A stretch of 64,000 nt of DNA. It comes from Wuchereria bancrofti (lineage: Eukaryota; Nematoda; Chromadorea; Rhabditida; Onchocercidae). Below, in pieces: positions 25,450 through 38,284 of the stretch (position 1 is the first letter of the stretch; the number at the start of each line of letters is the position of its first letter). The DNA is taken from the NCBI GenBank assembly GCA_005281725.1, contig SSBO01000012.1, positions 7,483,603 to 7,547,602 of the forward strand, given 5' to 3'. The position numbers were made by a program, and so were the translations under genes. A model generated the notes under the pieces. That model did not search any database and was not told where the DNA came from. It saw nothing but the letters and a program-made list of their open reading frames with translations.

Positions 25450-28381
25450 TTACCACTCGGATAATGATGCGCAACTAACCGTTGGCGTGTAATGTACAGA
25501 GGACAATGTAATGGTATCATTGATCGGAAATTGAAGGAAAAATGCGTAAAGTTTGGAATGTGCCGTATGCGGTACCCAAACTGTATCACGTCTCACTCTT
25601 GGTGAACTTATTGTGTACCTTTAGAAATTAATGACCAATCATTGAACATAAATATAGCACTCTCATAGGATTGTAAGCCTTGAAAATGCTTACCAAATAT
25701 AGAGAGAATCATTCTGATACATCCATGGGTAAGTGTTAAAAATGGCTTCCTGGTTTCGTTTTACCCATTTACCAAGCTCACGCAGTCGATCCTCAAAAAT
25801 AGGCGCTATCATCCCAGACTTATCTGGACCAACATTTAACAGCAAGTTTCCATTGCAAGCAATAGTCCTCACCAGTTGACTAATGAGGTATAACACCGTG
25901 TTTACATCTTCACTCTAAATTTATTGAACGTTGAGAGTTTCCTACAATTTCTCCAGCAGAGCTCCACCGTTATTCCCAAAGTTTGAGGAAACTCTTCCAA
26001 GACTTCTTATTTTTCTTATTTCCCCATTTTTCCTTTCATTTTTCTGAATAAACCATGTATTTTTGATTAGGCAAATGTATATTCTTCTGTGAGAAATTTC
26101 TACAGCACTAATATTCGTCATTTTGCTGAATAAGGTCAAGTCCTAAGCATTAATAATTAATATAATGGACTGCTCAACTAAATTTTGGTAATAACATAAC
26201 TTACTCGCATATTCCGCCGATATCCCCATGATTCCTTATCAAGTGTAAGACAATTTTCCCACTTTCGTCTTAACAAATAACCTGCAACAAGTCTACTTTC
26301 TCCTGGAGTAATTCTGTCTCAAAAATTACAATTAGATTCGTGAATATAAATCTTTAAGCACATAATTTCCATAAAAATTTACTGTACTTCGTTACGTCAG
26401 CAATTCTGAAAGAAAGAAACCTGGATCAAAGTGATCTGAATATGTTAAGAAACCTCCATGTTTACCGGATATGCCTTTTCCCCATCGATCATTCACAACT
26501 ACTGTATTTCTTACTGGACTAAAAACCATAAACTCCAGTTAACAATGATAGAGGAAGACGTAAAACTCATTTTGAGATCATAAGTGATTTCCATTTTATT
26601 TAGTCAAACAGCAAAAAGAAGAAATACGTATAATTGCCACACCTTGCTAATGAAAAGCACTTGTTTTCATCACTAAATCATTAACCTTGAATTGTAAAGC
26701 CATGCAATAAATTCTTTTGACTTCCAGTAATCATCACTCATTTCCCAATCTCCATCACTCCAAATTATTTCAGGCTCATACTTTCTCACTATTTCCAACA
26801 TTTGTGGATACGACACATACTATAATTGTGCTTTTCAATTAGCTGATTAACAAGAAGTTTCTACTGACTTCTTATACTGTAATAAATGTAAAACAAAAAC
26901 AACTAGCCTTTACATAGTTATCAGTGCTGTATTTGCGATCATTAATGTAATAGCGATTAAACCATTCATATTGAGAAAAATAAAGACCGAAATGAACTTT
27001 AGATTCTACGAATGCATTCTTTAGTTCACCTGTAGGTAAACGTAGGAAGCAAAAATGACATAATGTCATTTAACTGGTAAGCATAGTCGTAATAAGAGGA
27101 ATGGAAAAGACACAAATCAAAAAAAAAGGATAATCAACTTTTACATATTCTAGTCAATATAAAAAATATATAAAATATAAATAGTTGTAACTTTGATCAA
27201 GAAAAGGTTCAAACTAAGTCATCCTAAGAAAACACTTAATTAAATAAGCAGATACCATACCAACGATATCTCGATGCGGGCCAACATCGACTGAATTCCA
27301 ATTCCAGGAAGTTGCACTTGGCCACATTGTAAAGCCTTCATGATGCTTGCTTGTGAACACAAAATATCTTCAAACTAACCATTTTTTACATAGTTTTTAT
27401 ACCGTGGTACAGTACAATTTGTAGCATATCAGACTAGTAAAAGTCATGTTGATAAAAACCTTACCTTGCTCCGGATGCTTCTACGATATCTCGAAATATA
27501 AAAGCGTTGAAGTGTTCCGCTGTGAACTGAAAATTTGCGAATTTTCTGACTGTTTACCTTCTGTAAAATTTCCGAATCCTCCAGTATCTCAGGAAAGTGA
27601 AAATAGTTAGAAACGATCTTACAAATGTATATTTCCAGTAACCTTCCTTAAAAACGGAAATTAATGTTTCCGAACATTTCTACCTATTAATCAGGTTACA
27701 TTGGGACACTCAAATTAAACGTACATCTTGAGCAAAATCAGCATAAGTGACACTGGGTTTGTAATACTTGCTTACATACTGGATAACATCTGAAATATTT
27801 GATACTTTCCAAGCGTACCACATCCATTCCGAACTGAAAGCATCCTTATGCTTTCATTAAACACTGTATTCAACAATTAAGCAATACTTGTAAATTAATG
27901 AAAGTCGTATAACCACTTACTAAATTGCTGGCACTGAATAAACTCCCCAGTGACAAAATATACCAAGTTTGGCATTTTGATACCATTGTGGCACCGGTCT
28001 CGAATCAATTGAATCCCAGGTTGGCTGAAATGTTTAATCTATATACTTACTAAATTACAGAAATTAATGCAATAATTTGATCAATTATTAAACATAATGA
28101 TGTTACCAGAAATTTGAAACCTCAAATGATATCAGTAAAAATTGCAGGGAAAAGTTCTCTAAATAATAAATAAAAATGAGCGAATATGCTCTACCCCCAA
28201 AAATTATACTCCAATTTCTTCTCTCCCGAAGAAACCCTATGTCTTTTAATTAGAACCACTAGATGAACTAGTATTATCAGAAGTATACATTGCCTACCAA
28301 ATAACTTTTCCCTTGTATCCATTGTATAGCACCAATGTCAATTAACAGAAGACCAAGAACTTCCCATATAAGAGTATTCAT
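25450..28381 (-). CDS. alpha-L-fucosidase, GH29, 11 exons, complete
   Basis: Lysosomal or secreted retaining hydrolase removing alpha-L-fucose from glycans. Exons on -: 28381-28298, 28024-27921, 27833-27725, 27526-27465, 27367-27261, 27029-26914, 26819-26686, 26518-26421, 26281-26205, 25914-25694, 25618-25450; all phases agree, 426 aa. Exon 1 is a hydrophobic signal peptide ([20 protein letters not shown]). Family landmarks in order: [64 protein letters not shown] (the Asp of WSDG is the nucleophile in the family), [36 protein letters not shown], then the beta-domain ending [12 protein letters not shown]. The start was chosen at 28381 because it gives the signal peptide and lies 15 bases after a GTTTCAG acceptor (28399-28397). 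Convergent with bcat-1. Confidence 0.93.
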
Positions 28382-28403
28382 CACTACTGCTGACTGCTGA
28401 AAC
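28382..28403 (-). promoter_or_regulatory. candidate trans-splice acceptor of the fucosidase mRNA
   Basis: On the minus strand GAGTTTCAG is followed by a 15-base leader and then the ATG at 28381. No upstream coding exon uses it. Confidence 0.4.
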
Positions 28404-29524
28404 TCCTCTGCTTTCACTGTTGGCAACCAAACTTTTGTGTAGATGATTCGCGAAGATCCCATTTTCAAGCATCACACATCAGATAATCTGTTTTTGAAAT
28501 TGCGGTATGGACAATTCTTCTAATTAGAACCACTAGATGAACTAGTTCCCCACTTCCTTACTTATTACCTCAAACCCAGATTTTCTCAGTACGCTATTAT
28601 TTTTTTTCATTGGCAATGAAGTCTCTTTGTTATTACCAATTCCACATTAATTTCTGGAAAGGAACATTACCTACAACAACTAGAGAATATGAATGAACTA
28701 TTGCTATCACACTATCTTCTCTTCCCACTGCTTACATTCTTTGATCTTACAATACCTCAAGTATTTTCTCTGAGGCACACTTAACTTCATAATCATCTCC
28801 CACAAACCTCTTAATATCTATTATGCCGTACATACTTCTTTTCTAAGGATCTTTTTGTAATGCATTACGAAAAGAAAATGAAAATTCTAAAAAGTGTACA
28901 TCTAAATGTTTATCACTTCTATTGGATTACTTTGGCTAAACAGTACTCATGAAACTGGATCGTCCAACACATATTATTAATGTATGATGTATTGGTACTC
29001 TAAAGCAGCCTTCATAACTCACACTAAATTCATCTACGCGATATCCAAAAACAAGAATAAATCGCTGATTTCACTGTATGTCCCTAGGAACTGAGACACA
29101 GAAAAGTACTAAAATCAAAAAAGTAGAAGAAAAAACACTATTTATAATTGCTTACATTTTTCACATATACAAAAAGAAAAAACTAACTTAAGCAGGATGT
29201 GGTCTAAAATTGGAAGACTCAAAGTTTAAAACAATCTTAAAATGGATCTAAATAAAATTACTTCAATCATATTTCAGTAAGCGCCTGAAATAACCTAGCT
29301 AGATAGCGTAAAACAAATACACCGAAAAAAATTCAAAAAAAAGAAACGAGAAAGGCAAAAAGACAGAAATTCGAAAACACTGTTTTGCACATTCAAAAGC
29401 CAATAACATTATGAACTACATCAAAAGTTTACGGCATAAATTCCACTATTTTTCATATACCATATTATATTGATATACTACATTGAACAGTGACGCATTT
29501 ACTTCACAAAATTTATATTGCCTT
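28404..29524. other. intergenic region between fucosidase and complex III gene
   Basis: About 1.1 kb without a recognised exon; both flanking genes are on the minus strand. A 19-base block, TTAGAACCACTAGATGAACTAG in part, seen near 28251-28271 inside the first fucosidase intron recurs at about 28524-28544. Confidence 0.45.
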
Positions 29525-32173
29525 TTACAATTGGTCGAGGTAGGGCACTTGATAAATATTCCCATAAGAAGCAAGCGTTAATTTCGATTTCATTTGGTCT
29601 GCTGCCTGTAGTAAAAAAATAATGCATTTGTCTGATAAAATTTATAAACCATAAGCGATAGAAACAACGTAGTGATATATTATATTGATTTTTGCACTTT
29701 TACAAAAAATAAAAGGAAATTTCGAAGTCTGAACTGAGCTCCCATTTTTTGGCTGAAATTTTATTACGAGCAATGCATGGCTAAAATTCTGCTTTATGCC
29801 AACCTTTGTAATGTCGGCCATAGTGATGGAAGCTATCTCTCGTAATAAATCAGAAACAGTCTCTGCTTCACCAGTTGCAAGAATCTGTGCAGCGCGATCT
29901 ACTGCCATGTTTTCAGCTGATTCGGCTCGGTTTAGAATGCTCATTGCAGCCATATTCCTGAATCAGTTATCAAACGCTGGAAAAGAAAATCATTGCTGTA
30001 GAAGAAACTCCATCATGAAAATGTAAAATATATCGAGAAGCGAGCAGAAATAGTAAGCGAAAGAAAAGGAAGAACATTAACTTCGCTGTTTGGAACGCAG
30101 CATCATCGATTGTGAATGATTTTAAGGTTTTTATTGCTGCATCACAAAGAGGGCCGATATGATCTGCTTCGGAAACGATATAAATACCAGCCAGTCCTTC
30201 ATCTGCATATACTTCTGATATGGCTGACATGCCAAACGGAAACCCGCATGAGGCCTTCTGAAAAAATCATGGATTTTGTGTCTCTTCAACTGATACCAAC
30301 AGTGGTAACACTGGTCACCAATTCCTGGTATTCTTGAACACAAATGGATATACAGAAAACAAATTCAGAGGAAGTCTATATGTGTAACCTACAAAGGCTG
30401 CTTTTGCTAATGCGCCCTGTCCAACACTTGCAGCATACTTTGCTACAGCACCTTGACCAATAGCAGCGCTCAGAATTGCTTGTACGGCTAAACTCTGAAA
30501 TTCATGATTCTGAATGCATTTGATTCCAGAATTCGCCAATGAAGATATGCATGTGAAGTTATACAGAGTACAAATACACAGAAATAAAATGTATAACTCG
30601 ATTATGTTTTGCGTGTTGTTAGCAGTTCGGGTTACTTTTAAATAATAAAGAAAAAGTATATTCAAGTTGATGGCTCCTAAATGATTACCTTGCGACTTTT
30701 CAAAGAAGCTCCTCTGCCAGCAATTGCAACATGAGCTTCCTTCATTAAATTTTTATGACGTTTTTCTCCACCACAATATGGAGACGGTTTTGGTAAAATT
30801 GAACTCCCTTCAGGCAAGGTGAATTGACTACTCGCATAATCTAATATTTGGTCATGTGGAATGTTCACTCCCACAAGTACAGCATTACCAGTCACCATTT
30901 GTGAAGCCTAAAAAAAAAGTATCGAGAATAAAACCCTAACGTTAGCGAATTTTCACAAAATACAGGAAATGATCAGTCTCATGCAAGAAGGCTGAGTATG
31001 CGAAAAACATATTGCAAATTTCTCCATTTTACGATGACTGAATTTGCCAACAGTTTCCTCTTTTGCGTATAAATAATTTCCAAGAGAACCACTTCGAAAT
31101 GCCGCCTAAAAACCAATAAATATCATTTTATTCATAACTATAAAGCATAAAACATTAAATATTTTTCCGATCAAAATTTAAAAAAGAATACAATACCAAT
31201 AAAATAGATAATCGAAATATTACGTCATGTAAATCCTCCAGAAGCAAATCGTACGCCTTAAGATAATTACGATCAATTCTTAATGTCTCCTTAAAGTCTT
31301 CAACGTCCCATGGCTTAAATGCTGGTTGAGCCAATTCTCCTAATAAAGATAATCCTACCGGTGCGCGATCTCTAATCACTGACATTTGCACTGCAAGCAA
31401 ATCGCGTGTCATCATTCCATTCTGAAATAATTTTAGATTTCTGCAAATTCCATGTAAGAATTAATAAAATAGATTATGTGTAGATTTCATTACAAATAAT
31501 GCCATTTCTTCACCTGAAAATGGATGTAGATGGGTGTGACTGACAAGAATTTTTATTCAGTATTTCTCAAACTCACCACAGTAGCACCAGCGGAACCGCA
31601 CTGCCAAAGCAACTGTGCACCATAATATCTTTGAGAATCACCTCCAATGCAATTCCTAATATGATGAACCAAACCTGCTTCATTAGGCATTTCATATCGA
31701 GTTCCAGCTCGATAAGCCACTACTAACTGAGTGACTGGACCGCCAAGATCCACAGAAGCAACTGTCAATCCATTTGGCAAGCGTGATATCTTAAATAAGT
31801 ACACTAATATCTGTCAACTCAGTCATTAATATTGTTGCATTGAAAACAAATATACCTTCTCTTCTGCGACATTGATAGCGTTTCGAGCAGGTACACTAGT
31901 AGATGAAAATCGTTTCTGAAATCATAATGCAAATATGAATTAAAATTTCAGAATGACTAATAATCAGACTCAGCTCAAAGACTGACATTAGAATAGATGA
32001 TAAATTTGCTAGGTAAAGACCTGAATCCTGATTTCTCCTTTTGGCATTACATTAACTGATTTGTAATAATGTTAAAGAGCAAACTGCATAAATAGATTTC
32101 TTGAACTTGTATCATTTCTTATAAAATAAAGAGAGTAACTTACAGAAATCGTGTACCACTGACGAGAAAGCAT
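29525..32173 (-). CDS. ucr-2: cytochrome bc1 complex subunit 2 (core 2), 10 exons
   Basis: Core protein of respiratory complex III in the mitochondrial inner membrane, M16 peptidase fold without activity. Exons on -: 32173-32144, 31915-31856, 31789-31577, 31421-31224, 31105-31016, 30907-30689, 30494-30393, 30257-30082, 29957-29804, 29605-29525; about 440 aa (human 453). The N terminus MLSRQWYTISKRFSSTS is a typical mitochondrial presequence. Landmarks: ISRLPNGLTVAS, AYRAGTRYE, LVHHIRNCIG (where active M16 peptidases have HxxEH, so no zinc site), QPAFKPWDVED, LVGVNIPHD, GLAGIYIVSEA, SMAxSG-like C terminus LASYGNIYQVPYLDQL. Exon 5 can only join exon 6 in frame by a GC donor (TTT then GCAATA at 31015) or an unknown junction. 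Divergent from the TGN38-like gene. Confidence 0.88.
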
Positions 32174-32962
32174 GACTGTTTTTGCCCCACACGAAGTTTG
32201 AAGTAGCAAGGTTTAGAAGATCTAAAAAAAGTCAGGAAATTTGAAAAACTCTTAAAATTATATAGTGCTATTTAACTCGCCAAATCTTGAAATGGCAAAA
32301 GGCGCAAAAGCAAAATAAATACTACAACACAAAAATATTCTCACCAGCAATATTACTTTAAACAAAGCTGCCGAACACTTACCACCCCAATCGTTATTTT
32401 TGCATGCAACGAGAATGAAACAAACAGTAGTGGTGAAGATTTGCAACTGTAAGGTGAAGAGGTGAGGTTTGGGGTGATAAGGGTGGGTGGTAGTCGAGTT
32501 CAAGCGTAACTAACCAAGGGATTGTTAACATTCTTGAGTTTTCTCTCAAAGAAATATTATAAGCAGTGGTTGAGAATGAGAAGATTGATAGGAATGACAG
32601 GGTGTAAGTGAAGCAATGTATAGAAGAGACTGGGTGTATAGTGTACACTTGGTAATCGTACTCTTTCATACTGGTTTGAATACAATTTTATTTTTGCAAT
32701 GACGTTTTTAGGAGTTTAAAATGATTTGAGGATATTACCCGATTTTTTTGTTACTGCATTAGATATATATCCTCTCTTCGGCTGTGTTAAAGTTGTACTA
32801 TGAATTTCCAAAACTCATGGCCTTGTAATACTGTACCGTAAGCCAGATGTTTTCGTATATATTACAGATTTATGAACATGTACGAAAGAATCAATCCTCA
32901 AACGACAGAAGATTGATTTTGCAGAGTGTATTGAACAAGTAAATAGGCGGAAAGGCTTTGTA
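32174..32962. promoter_or_regulatory. divergent promoter region of ucr-2 and tgn-38
   Basis: A 0.8-kb gap between two genes transcribed away from each other, so it should hold both promoters. No TATA or trans-splice acceptor stands out. Purine-rich on + at about 32450-32640 (GGTGGTAG, GAGAATGAGAAG stretches), opposite to the AT-rich surroundings. Confidence 0.4.
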
Positions 32963-34245
32963 ATGGGATTCCAGTGGTTTTTGTTGTTGTTGTTCTCTTT
33001 CGTGTGTGATTGGCTGTTTACAAATGGCGATGACAATTTAAAAGAAATTAATGATAAGACAAGTCATTCTTCAAGTAAAATTTTGAACTGTGTAATGGTT
33101 TTCACGAGCTTTTTTTTCTTACACCATATACATCTAGGTAGTAATATTTTTAGGTACCAAATTGCTTGGTCCAGTGATCCAAAAGAACCGAGTGGCTGAA
33201 GCAGTCGGTACATGGATTGCAGCTACTACTGAAAATGTGAAAATTAATTCTCCACAAACATTTTTTCAGTCAGAAACAATATCAGTTTTATTTTTAGCTT
33301 TATTAAAAGATTTATTTCTCATTTTTGAAGCATTCAGCAGGTTTTCTTTTGCTCAGAATACGAGCAATATGACTGTAACATCACGAGCGCCATTGCAGCA
33401 TGTTGCGTCATCAGTAGCAGTAACATGGATAGCGCAGGTGGTACCTGCACAAGCATCAGCGCGACAAGTTATTCTTACCTCAACCGTTCGACAGCAACTG
33501 AAACAAGAACGTCATGACATACAAACTTTAACTGAGTTTGCAGCTCGTTTGTCGCGACTCCAAGTTAATACTTGTTATTTTTTAAATTAATGTTTCCATA
33601 GTCACAATTGCTGAGGAATAGCAAAGAATATATATAATATTCTATTATAGAACAGTAGTAATCGAGTCAGTGAAGGCTTCAAAAAAGAAGAAAACCTCAG
33701 TGTTTTACCAAGAAACAAAATGAAGTAAAAACGGTGATTTAAGTCATTTCAAGTTTCGGCATCAAATTAATTTAAATACTGATAGCAGGAATTTCTATGT
33801 TTCTGTTCGACTGTACATTGCCATTTTCTGTTTTTGATACTTGCTGTTCCTTTGAGTGGTTTTGCTACAATTTAGGCATTTAACGGATTTGATGAGTTTG
33901 ATGAAGCAGAAGACACTCATTTCCTTTACTACATCCCTGTGTTTTGTGCCATTATTGTTTGCGTATACGTTGCATCGCACAACAAAAAGAAGATTCTTGG
34001 TAAGTTTCTTCTTTATTAGAGAACTTTGCATTTTCTTTCGGAACAATTCACAAAATATTAGTCACCTTAAGATAATGTTTCGACTGATATTTGCTTGATT
34101 TGTAGCCTTTTTTGACCTTGTGGGTGCTGTATTTTTAGGCTTCATTACTGAAGGGCGTAGGCCTTCAAACAGTACAAGACGAACAGCTCTTCGTTATAAA
34201 CGTTTGAGCCGGCATGATCATAGTAGCTCCGATCTACAAATGTGA
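32963..34245 (+). CDS. tgn-38: trans-Golgi network TGN38-like type I membrane protein
   Basis: Cargo-cycling protein of the trans-Golgi network. Exons: 32963-33074, 33154-33563, 33876-33999, 34139-34245. The N-terminal signal peptide is MGFQWFLLLLFSFVCDWLF. Then a luminal region with Ser and Thr (NTSNMTVTSR, possible glycosylation), an acidic juxtamembrane stretch FDEFDEAEDTHFL, a transmembrane segment YYIPVFCAIIVCVYVA, the stop-transfer HNKKKI, FITEGRRPSNSTRR and a YKRL tyrosine sorting signal, as in TGN38/TGOLN2 tails. Within exon 2, bases 33285-33356 (GTTTTA to CTCAG, 72 nt, multiple of three, AT-rich and hydrophobic when translated) may be a further intron; both readings stay in frame. 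Family call rests on the C-terminal half; the luminal part is not conserved. Confidence 0.75.
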
Positions 34246-35353
34246 CTTATTAGTATTAATTAACAAATTTGTTTAAAAAAATTTCCATAAAATTTTAAAT
34301 CGTGCTTTTTTTGAGCTGTTTAAAGTCCATTTTAAAAGCCGCATGATACAATTTCTTTTGTCTTGTTCATACTGACATTTCAGATTATTAAAACATGGTT
34401 ATTAAATTGTTGGGAATGCATTGTTTATGCTATCTAGAAGTTTTTATTGTACATTAAAGATTTAGTGGTAGGAACTTTTTTATGATCTATGTTTTTTATG
34501 ACTTTTTTATGATCTATGTTATGACCTGTTTGGACTGGTGCTGTTATATTTACTCGATTTACTGATATTTGCTCAAAGCAGGCTTCAATTAAATTATTTT
34601 TCATTGCTTTGTAGTTTATGCTGTGAGATCTCAGTTGAATTCATTTTTGTCCTTTCAATAGTATTTCAGTCAGTTCTATCTTTCACTAACTTTCATTTGC
34701 CCTCAGGTCTCATATTGATCAATGTTCGATTGTTTTCGACGTAATCATACTTTTTTACTCCTTTTGAAAGACTATAACTATAGCGTTCTGAAAGACTGTG
34801 ACTATAGTGTTTTGTAACAAATCAGTTTCTTGTGGAAATTCATCCTTTTGTATATAACATTACTAATTTGCAAAAAGATATCATCAGACCTTACTATTCA
34901 CTGTAGCTAATTTTAAGAACAATATGTAAACAGGAAAAAGTGAATTGAAAGGAAGTAGCCATTCTGTTGCATTGTTTTTCCCACTTTTTTAAAATATATT
35001 TAATAAATATTTTGAAGATATTGTGTACTGAGAGCAACTGTTTTGAGTTGTGAGTTTCAAATTACTTGTTGAGTGTCTCTATTTGCGAAGTGCACGGAAT
35101 GATGCTAAATAATCATTAGGGAATTTTTTTATTCTGTTACCGGTTTTACGTCGGAGAGTTAGTCATCGAGTGACTTACGGGACCGTTTACTGATTTGCAT
35201 TCAGCGCTCCTTTAGAGTGAGTGACTTACTTAGTTGTTATGAATAGAATTTGTAAGGAAAGCCAGGTCGTTCCACAGGTTGTTTATATTAGCCTAACAAA
35301 TTTCCAAGTGTAAATCACAGTGCATGTTTAGACTTACAAAATTTGTTTTGAGA
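34246..35353. other. intergenic region with short tandem duplications
   Basis: No gene seen. Two local duplications: TTTTTTATGATCTATGTT-like units at about 34478-34521, and a 24-base unit around GAAAGACTRTRACTATAG repeated at about 34762-34809. Confidence 0.5.
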
Positions 35354-37063
35354 ATGGATTATTTCCCTGAAGCAGTATTGGCTTTTCTTGTAAGGGAGGG
35401 AAGTAGTGCTACGGTTGGCGCTAGAAAGCGGAAATAAAAGAAAGGAACTGAATCAAGGAATGATGAGTCAGTGGTTTTGTTCAAGGAGTATGTCAGTAAA
35501 TCTCGTGTAAGCTGATTACTCCCAATTCTATGTTTCAGAATTTCAGGTGTTACTGCTCGAAGACTGGTAGTAATGTAAAAAAGCGAATGAAATATTTCTT
35601 GCAAATCATGAAACTTAGTCTTCTAACAGTTTCCCTAATTATTTACAGCGTTTTGAATTGCCCACTGGTGAGAAAAAGTTGCAGCTGAAGGCAGCAGGAT
35701 TCAATGGAGCTGATTGTCTCACATCGGAAAGTGTACGTCGGGAACCATGTTTTTGGTGGGATTTATTATCTTAGCTTATATTTCTTATGTTCAAATATAT
35801 TTGGAACGATAAAGACCATGAAGAAATTTTTATCTGCATTTTTAAGTGAGATGAAAATCCAAAAGGGAGAAACAATAGCGGAAGAAAAAGCTAGAGCTAT
35901 ATTTGTTGGAAATGCGCTATTGTCAAGTACTAGGAAAGGAATCAAAGAACTGTTTTCGCAGTTCGGTACTGTAGAGAGTGTGCGCCTTCATTGTTTCACT
36001 GCTTCTAATAAAAAAGATACTTTATAGTTAATTTCAAAAGGGAATATTTCCAGAAAAAACAGAAGGGAACATTTCCAGAAAATCAAATGTTTTCATTTTG
36101 CTAATTATTTTACTTGTACGACCGTGCATGTGCTTTAAGAATACTATATTTAAAGCGCGACATTCTGAGTGGCGTGCGGTCGCTAACATTTCATGTCAAA
36201 TTTAAAGATGCGAAATCGATAGAAGCAGCCTTGGCATTGTAAGTGAACTTCATTTTGAATGACGGCTGAAAATTTTTTGTTGGTGTTGTCACTTGGATAG
36301 TAGTAGATTCATCGGTGAATTAATAGTTATTTTACTAGGAATGGCGAGAAGTATGACGGAAATATGTTAAGAGTGGATAGTTTTTGCGCAAAAAGAAAAT
36401 AAAATTGCCGAACAACAGTTTTTGTCGGTAATCTACCTTATGAGGTATCCGAAAACGAGCTCATTGCACATTTTGAAACGGTCTTGTTTTTACGCCAAAA
36501 TAGATTAGGTCATTTTGAAAGGCTTGGTTTTTAATAATCACAGTCTTTTATTCATATCTTGACTGGTTTACATTTTACGTTGAATTTCCCGTCTATTATG
36601 GATGAATTTCAGTCAAAATGTTTCTTTTGTGAGAATAGTTCGGGAGCCGAAGACTGGTAATAGTAAAGGTTTTGCTTTTATGGCATTCAAGGAGAGTGCA
36701 GTTGTACCACTTGCACTACACTTGGTGGATCGATCTTCAAAAGCCATCCATTACGTGTCAAAAGAGTGCAGAAGAAAAGCAAGGTAGATTAGACGGAAGC
36801 GTAGATAATCATTTTTTATGATTGTATACTGTGTGATTTTTGCCATATATTTTCCATCAGTACTTGTACTGAAAATATACTGTTTAGAATTTTAATCTCT
36901 GCGAATGACTTCTCTAAAATAATTGCAGACAAGGAGTCAAACTCATCAGCGTTCGCTGAGAAATGTTGTGAAAGAACGCACTGATTACATGCAGTTTGAT
37001 AGGAGCGTAAACAGCATATCAAGAAAGAAAGTTCGCAAAGTTGATAAAAGGGGAGTATTATGA
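35354..37063 (+). pseudogene. rbm-34: RBM34-like two-RRM nucleolar protein, apparently broken
   Basis: RBM34/Nop12 proteins carry two RNA-recognition motifs and act in ribosome biogenesis. Pieces in order: 35354-35506 (MDYFPEAVLAFLVREG...), 35649-35732 (RFELPTGEKKLQLKAAGFNG), ~35821-36019 (RRM1 start, KARAIFVGNALLSS, LFSQFGTVESVRL), ~36150-36238 (LTFHVKFKDAKSIEAALAL), 36339-~36480 (RRM2 start, TTVFVGNLPYEVSENEL), 36613-36783 (FVRIVREPKTGNSKGFAF), 36929-37063 (basic tail). In-frame stops: TAA at 35435-35437 inside exon 1 (KRK-stop-KKGT) and TAA at 36400-36402 between the RRMs (AKRK-stop-NCRTTVFVG). The junctions after RRM1's first strand, after HFETV, and into the last exon also do not keep frame. 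Splice sites elsewhere are good, so decay may be recent; an assembly-error explanation remains possible. Confidence 0.7.
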
Positions 37064-38284
37064 CCTAATTGCTTTTTGTATTGCAGGCTACAAATGTGTT
37101 TCATTCATGTTTTTTAGTCCTACAGTCTTCGATATTATGTTTAGAGTGGGTTATTTCCTCAAACTGCATTTACTTCTTTCTTCGAATACAAATCTGAAGT
37201 TTAAATTGAGTGGCGCGATTAACAGGTAAATGCCAATAGCAAGCAACATTACTAGCAACACTTTTTTAAAAACAAATTCATTATGAAATTAAACTCTGAA
37301 ATAAATGGCTAAATTTTCTACATGATCTTTCAGTCAAGATTCAGTTTCATGTCAGTAATAGGATGACCTTTTAGAGAAACATTTTCAAAAAATGACGAAA
37401 GTGTTGGGCCGAATTTATTGAATTCACGATAGTCAGGGAAGTTAATAGAAATTCGAGGAATATTTTGCACGACATGAAACAGCAACAAAGAACAATCACC
37501 ACAGAAAACAACCCGTTGGAATAAAAAGCCAATTTTGTTACATTATAAATTAAAAATTGACAAACAGACAATCACTTTGATATTTTCCGACCTTGCGTGC
37601 TCTAAAGTGTTATCGAAGATAGCTCAGGTCGGAAAATACAAAATATTTTACACACCGGATACTGATTACATGAAGCATGGATCTCGGAAGTTGAAAAGTA
37701 AAGCATTAAGCTTTATTTGTTTTAGAAGTAGTTATTATAGTAAATCCTGAGACCATCACAGATGCAGCACACACTAATCTTTAACCTCGACTCAACTTCA
37801 CAATATTCCTCCTTTTTTATGACTCATGCTTTTCCGTGGTTACAAATTTCTGTTAGTTATAGCAACTGAAATTCGTGCAATTTTTCCAATATATTCATTG
37901 GTTGTTGAATCAATTAATAATTGCATGAATGCTGTAAATAATGTAGCATTTTGGAAAAAAGAGTTCTGACACATACCACCCATTCAACTTAGCGGAGTCG
38001 AAACTTCAGATTATCACTAAATACAAATGCATGTGTCCAGCATGCGTATATCAAATCTTTTTTGTAAACGCGAATAGTTCGTGTCACCTTCCTGAATTGC
38101 ACAAGAATAATAATGCACTGATAATTACATGTTTAGCTTCAAGTCGCTCAAATATAGCGGCTCCACCTAGAAATACATTATTATCCTATGGAGATAATGC
38201 AGCCTCAAATATCTCCTAAAGAGAAGCATATTGTTGGAAGAACGATAAATCTATAAAAACTACAACACTGAAGTTTTTTAAGTT
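37064..38284. other. convergent intergenic region
   Basis: Between the RBM34-like locus (+) and the unrecognised gene (-). AT-rich; no exon or repeat of note seen. Confidence 0.45.

Noticed and set aside
31488..31530. possible micro-exon of ucr-2 on - (GEEMALF-like)
   Set aside because: Exon 3 joins exon 4 directly in phase 0 and gives the expected core-2 sequence; including the micro-exon would break phase.
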